Assembly (NCBI RefSeq): GCF_901709675.1
Contig: NC_051103.1
Span: forward strand, 173,501 to 237,500
Source: Syngnathus acus
Lineage: Eukaryota > Chordata > Actinopteri > Syngnathiformes > Syngnathidae
Direction of reading: 5' to 3'
DNA length: 64,000 nucleotides
Part shown: positions 61,941-64,000 of the stretch, in pieces
Layout: every line of letters begins with the position of its first letter
How positions within the stretch are numbered: position 1 is the first letter of the stretch
The notes under the pieces: generated by a model
Database searches by the model: none
What the model saw: only the letters and a program-made list of their open reading frames with translations
Told to the model about the DNA's origin: nothing
Translations under genes and position numbers: made by a program

Positions 61941-63150
61941 GTCAAGTCAAGTCAAGTTTATTTGTATAGCCCTAAATCACAAGCAGTCTCAAAGGGCTTC
62001 ACATAGACAAAAAATTGACAATTATTCTCAAAGCATCCCCTGATCGTAAGCTCCCAAAAGGGCAAGGAAAAACTCAAAAAACCCCTACCAGGGGAAAATG
62101 AGAAAACTTGAGAAGGGACCACAGATGGAAGGATCCCCCTTTCAGGATCACCAGGCTGCAATGGATGCAGAGAGGGCACATAAAGTACATAATATGAAAA
62201 TCAATGAAAAAGTGGATGTCCAAGTCAAAGCGAAGAGCTGCCGGAGGTGCTCTCGATTGTCCTGGCAGTGTCTTCAAGGAGGGTAAGATGCAGTTCCCTG
62301 ATCCTGAATTGGTCCACGAGAATCCAGATAGCCGCTGTCAGCTTGGTTGCCACCTAATCACCTCCCCAGCCGGTGGGGGGAGGGGGGATGGGGTGAGGGA
62401 GCGAAAACAAACTCCAGCCGAATCGGCCACTACAGGTTAATTAAAGGCCACATCATAGAAATGTGTCTTTAAACGTGTCTTAAATGTTTCTAGTGAGGTA
62501 GCAGTTCTAATATCCATTGGTAGGGCATTCCAAAGCTCTGGAGCCCGAATAGAAAATGTTCTAGACCAGGGGTGGGCAAACTTTTTGACTTGCGGGCCGA
62601 ACTGGGTTCTAAATTTGGACCGGAGGGCCGAACCAGGAGCAGATGGATGTACTGTTTGTGTGAAGTAATATAAACGACCTGTAAAAGTCATTGCATAAAA
62701 GGTTTTGGCCTTTAGTAGGTAGTAAAGCATGGATATTCAAAAAAAGTTTTTTGAAAACAAATGCATTTATTAACAGCATTAAAAATAAAAATAAAAAATC
62801 ACAAAAAAACTGCTATCAGTGATTCTCATAAAATACGACACTGTTATTATGAATAACAGTCTCCATCACTTCAGTGCCTGCAGGTCAGATTAATGAAAGA
62901 TGTTTATCTTATGAGATCACATCAAACGGCAAACATTCTGACCAAATATATCATCTTGAAGAATCGGTGAAAGCATACATCCAAATAAAGTAATCAAAAC
63001 GGCAACACGGTGAGGGGTATCTGAAAAACCTTTGATGCTGGACATAGAATAATGCATTACAGTAGTCCAGGCGGGACGTGATGAACACATGTATAATAGT
63101 TTCCGCATCACCGGTCGAGAGGATCGGACGAATCTTAGCAATAACCTCCA
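61938..63150 (-). mobile_element. L2-like LINE (second family), 5'-truncated and rearranged
   Basis: RT C-terminal pieces: IRPILSTGDAETIIHVFITS, then RLDYCNALFYVQH (63150-63045) and TFSIRAPELWNALPMDIRTA, SLETFKTRLKTHFYDVAFN, stop (62565-62437). The 3' UTR ends GGGCTATACAAATAAACTTG with a (ACTTG)n tail at 61938. A partial hAT element (62573-63040) separates the coding pieces. The LINE sits inside the Tc1 transposase. Confidence 0.8.
62573..63040. mobile_element. Partial hAT element (same family as 15597-16880)
   Basis: Starts CAGGGGTGGGCAAACT and matches 15597-16040 closely, but breaks off at GGTATCTGAAAA without a right terminus. It has lost its right two-thirds by a later deletion. Confidence 0.8.
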
Positions 63151-63299
63151 GATACTGTCTGCATACTCTTGCCACATGAGGCCGGGCATTGTAGTGGATC
63201 AGGAGGAACCCAGGACCTACTGCACCAGCGTAGGGTCTGACCATGGGTGCAAGGATTTCATCCCGATACCTAATGGCAGTCAGACTGCCGTTCACTAGC
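63151..63299 (-). pseudogene. Tc1 transposase catalytic middle
   Basis: VNGSLTAIRYRDEILAPMVR, then PYAGAVGPGFLLIHYNARPH and VARVCRQYLE. The second catalytic residue, normally D in HDNARPH, is Y here (GAC/GAT to TAC), so even an uninterrupted frame would be inactive. Confidence 0.85.
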
Positions 63300-63307
63300 C
63301 TGTAGAG

Positions 63308-63798
63308 TAGGGGTGTCCAAACTTTTTGCAAGGAGGGCCATATTTAGTAACGTGAAGGGGCCCGGGGGCCAATATCTCCCGGGGGGGGTGGGGGGGTGCT
63401 AGTGGGACGTCCAGCGCTGCGCGTTCCCTTCTCTTTCGGGGGGGGTGCTAGAGGGACGTCCAGCGCTGCGCGTTCCCTTCTCTTCCGGGGGGGGGGGGTG
63501 CTAGTGGGACGTCCAACGCTGCGCGTTACCTTCTCTTCCGGGGTGGGGGGGGTAATCGGACGTCAAGCGCAGCGCGTTCGCTTCTCTCCCGGGGGGGGAG
63601 GCGGCTAGTGTGACGTCAAATCAAACGCTGCGGACGTCAAGCGCTTTGTGTGGCGGGCTCCATCTAGTGTGGAAACTGAGAAGTGCTCAAGCTGTTGTGC
63701 GGGCCACATTCAATTATGTTTTCAGAATTTGCTGCGGGCCAATAAAAACTGGCCCGCGGGCCGCAGTTGGCCCGCGGGCCGTAGTTTGGACACCCCTA
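63308..63798. mobile_element. Short hAT element with internal minisatellite
   Basis: 491 bp with ends TAGGGGTGTCCAAACT / AGTTTGGACACCCCTA and 8-bp duplications CTGTAGAG / CTGTAGCG (one mismatch; 63300-63307, 63799-63806). A four-unit tandem repeat of about 52-56 bp (GGACGTCCAGCGCTGCGCGT plus a G-run) fills 63385-63605. Inserted in the Tc1 transposase. Confidence 0.85.
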
Positions 63799-63806
63799 CT
63801 GTAGCG

Positions 63807-64000
63807 GTCTGTTTGTCCCTCCATGGAAATGCCCCCCCAGACCATCACTGACCCACCACCAAACCGGTCATGCTGAATGATGTTGCAGGCAGCATAGCGC
63901 TCTCCTTGGCTTCTCCAGATCCTTTCTCGTCTATCACAGGTGCTCAGGGTAAACCTGCTCTCATCTGTGAAAAGCCAGTGGCGGAATTGCCAATTCTGGT
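63807..64000 (-). pseudogene. Tc1 transposase, first catalytic region (partial)
   Basis: NWQFRHWLFTDESRFTLSTC, then DRRERIWRSQGERYAACNII, DRFGGGSVMVWGGISMEGQT. Holds the first catalytic D (FTDESRF). The frame is open to the window edge, so the transposase start lies beyond 64000. Confidence 0.85.

Larger units (their letters stand above)
61428..64000 (-). mobile_element. Tc1-like transposon, broken, running off the window
   Basis: The right-hand end in element orientation begins after TA with CACTGCTCAAAAGAATTGAA, a known fish Tc1-type terminus. Transposase pieces lie at 61686-61940, 63151-63299 and 63807-64000. It is interrupted by an L2-like LINE (61938-63150) and a hAT element (63308-63798). 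The other terminal repeat lies beyond 64000. Confidence 0.85.

Noticed and set aside
63396-63608. Gly/Arg-rich ORF at the window end
   Set aside because: It is a translation of the hAT minisatellite.
60993-64000. Second exon of trdmt1
   Set aside because: No frame shows the AIDVN or PPCQPF motifs of DNMT2; the right part is transposon.

Overview
The window looks like repeat-dense teleost fish chromatin. The evidence is Rex3-type LINEs with (GATG)n tails, Rex1/Babar-like LINEs, L2 LINEs, fish-type SINE tails ending in GGATGGATGG, Tc1 and hAT DNA transposons, and vertebrate-style splice donors. No prokaryotic features (operons, CRISPR, rRNA or tRNA genes) were seen. The only host gene I can support is one exon: the first coding exon of a DNMT2/TRDMT1-like tRNA methyltransferase at 54874-54937 (+), with a CRE-containing upstream region and a GTAAGT donor. 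Almost everything else is transposable-element DNA, much of it nested.

Region 1-25.6 kb is best read as one old minus-strand Ty3/gypsy element (called A here), shattered by later insertions. Its RT end (25430-25601), RNase H (24300-24495), integrase zinc-binding region (12437-12870), integrase core (4585-4945) and integrase tail (1-230) lie in the right order. Between them sit an L2 LINE (4955-12432), itself interrupted by an ISL2EU-like DNA element (6098-7306) and a Rex1-like LINE (7481-10614); a second gypsy (B, 2220-4575); an internally deleted L2 copy (891-1735); Rex3 pieces; a Ty1/copia relic (15105-18165) carrying a hAT element with perfect target duplications; a nearly intact Rex1-like LINE (18215-21486); a Rex3 copy with an inverted 5' part (21575-22926); and a hAT element (22938-23775).

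Region 25.6-36 kb holds LTR-like direct repeats around an orphan acidic ORF (26426-27040), palindromic Tc1-type mini-elements, a TA-inserting non-autonomous DNA element (29931-31199; near-identical relatives at 24498-25427 and 43486-44429), and an I-like LINE split by a Rex1-like LINE that keeps an 880-codon open endonuclease-RT frame (32067-34709).

Region 36-48.4 kb is an LTR retroelement (36074-47688, minus) inserted with a CTAC duplication into a GTF2IRD2-like hAT transposase relic. Its roughly 1.12-kb LTRs are nearly identical, its primer-binding site resembles tRNA-Trp, and its 8.5-kb interior shows no recognisable gag, pol or env. A third copy of its LTR (55115-60988) is a solo LTR in trdmt1 intron 1, and a 4.6-kb Mag-like gypsy element (55149-59787; one in-frame stop in pol) is nested inside it. 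Between these lie a tRNA-Lys3-like primer-binding site (49144-49161), a split Rex1-like LINE and a near full-length Rex3 (49522-52843). The window ends in a Tc1 transposon (61428-64000, minus) broken by an L2-like LINE and by a hAT element containing a minisatellite.

There is no operon-like cooperation here. The logic is insertion layering: target-site duplications and reading frames that resume across insertions allow a relative chronology. The most unusual items are the non-coding LTR element, the ISL2EU-like derivative that keeps two first exons, the orphan acidic ORF, and the isolated trdmt1 exon.
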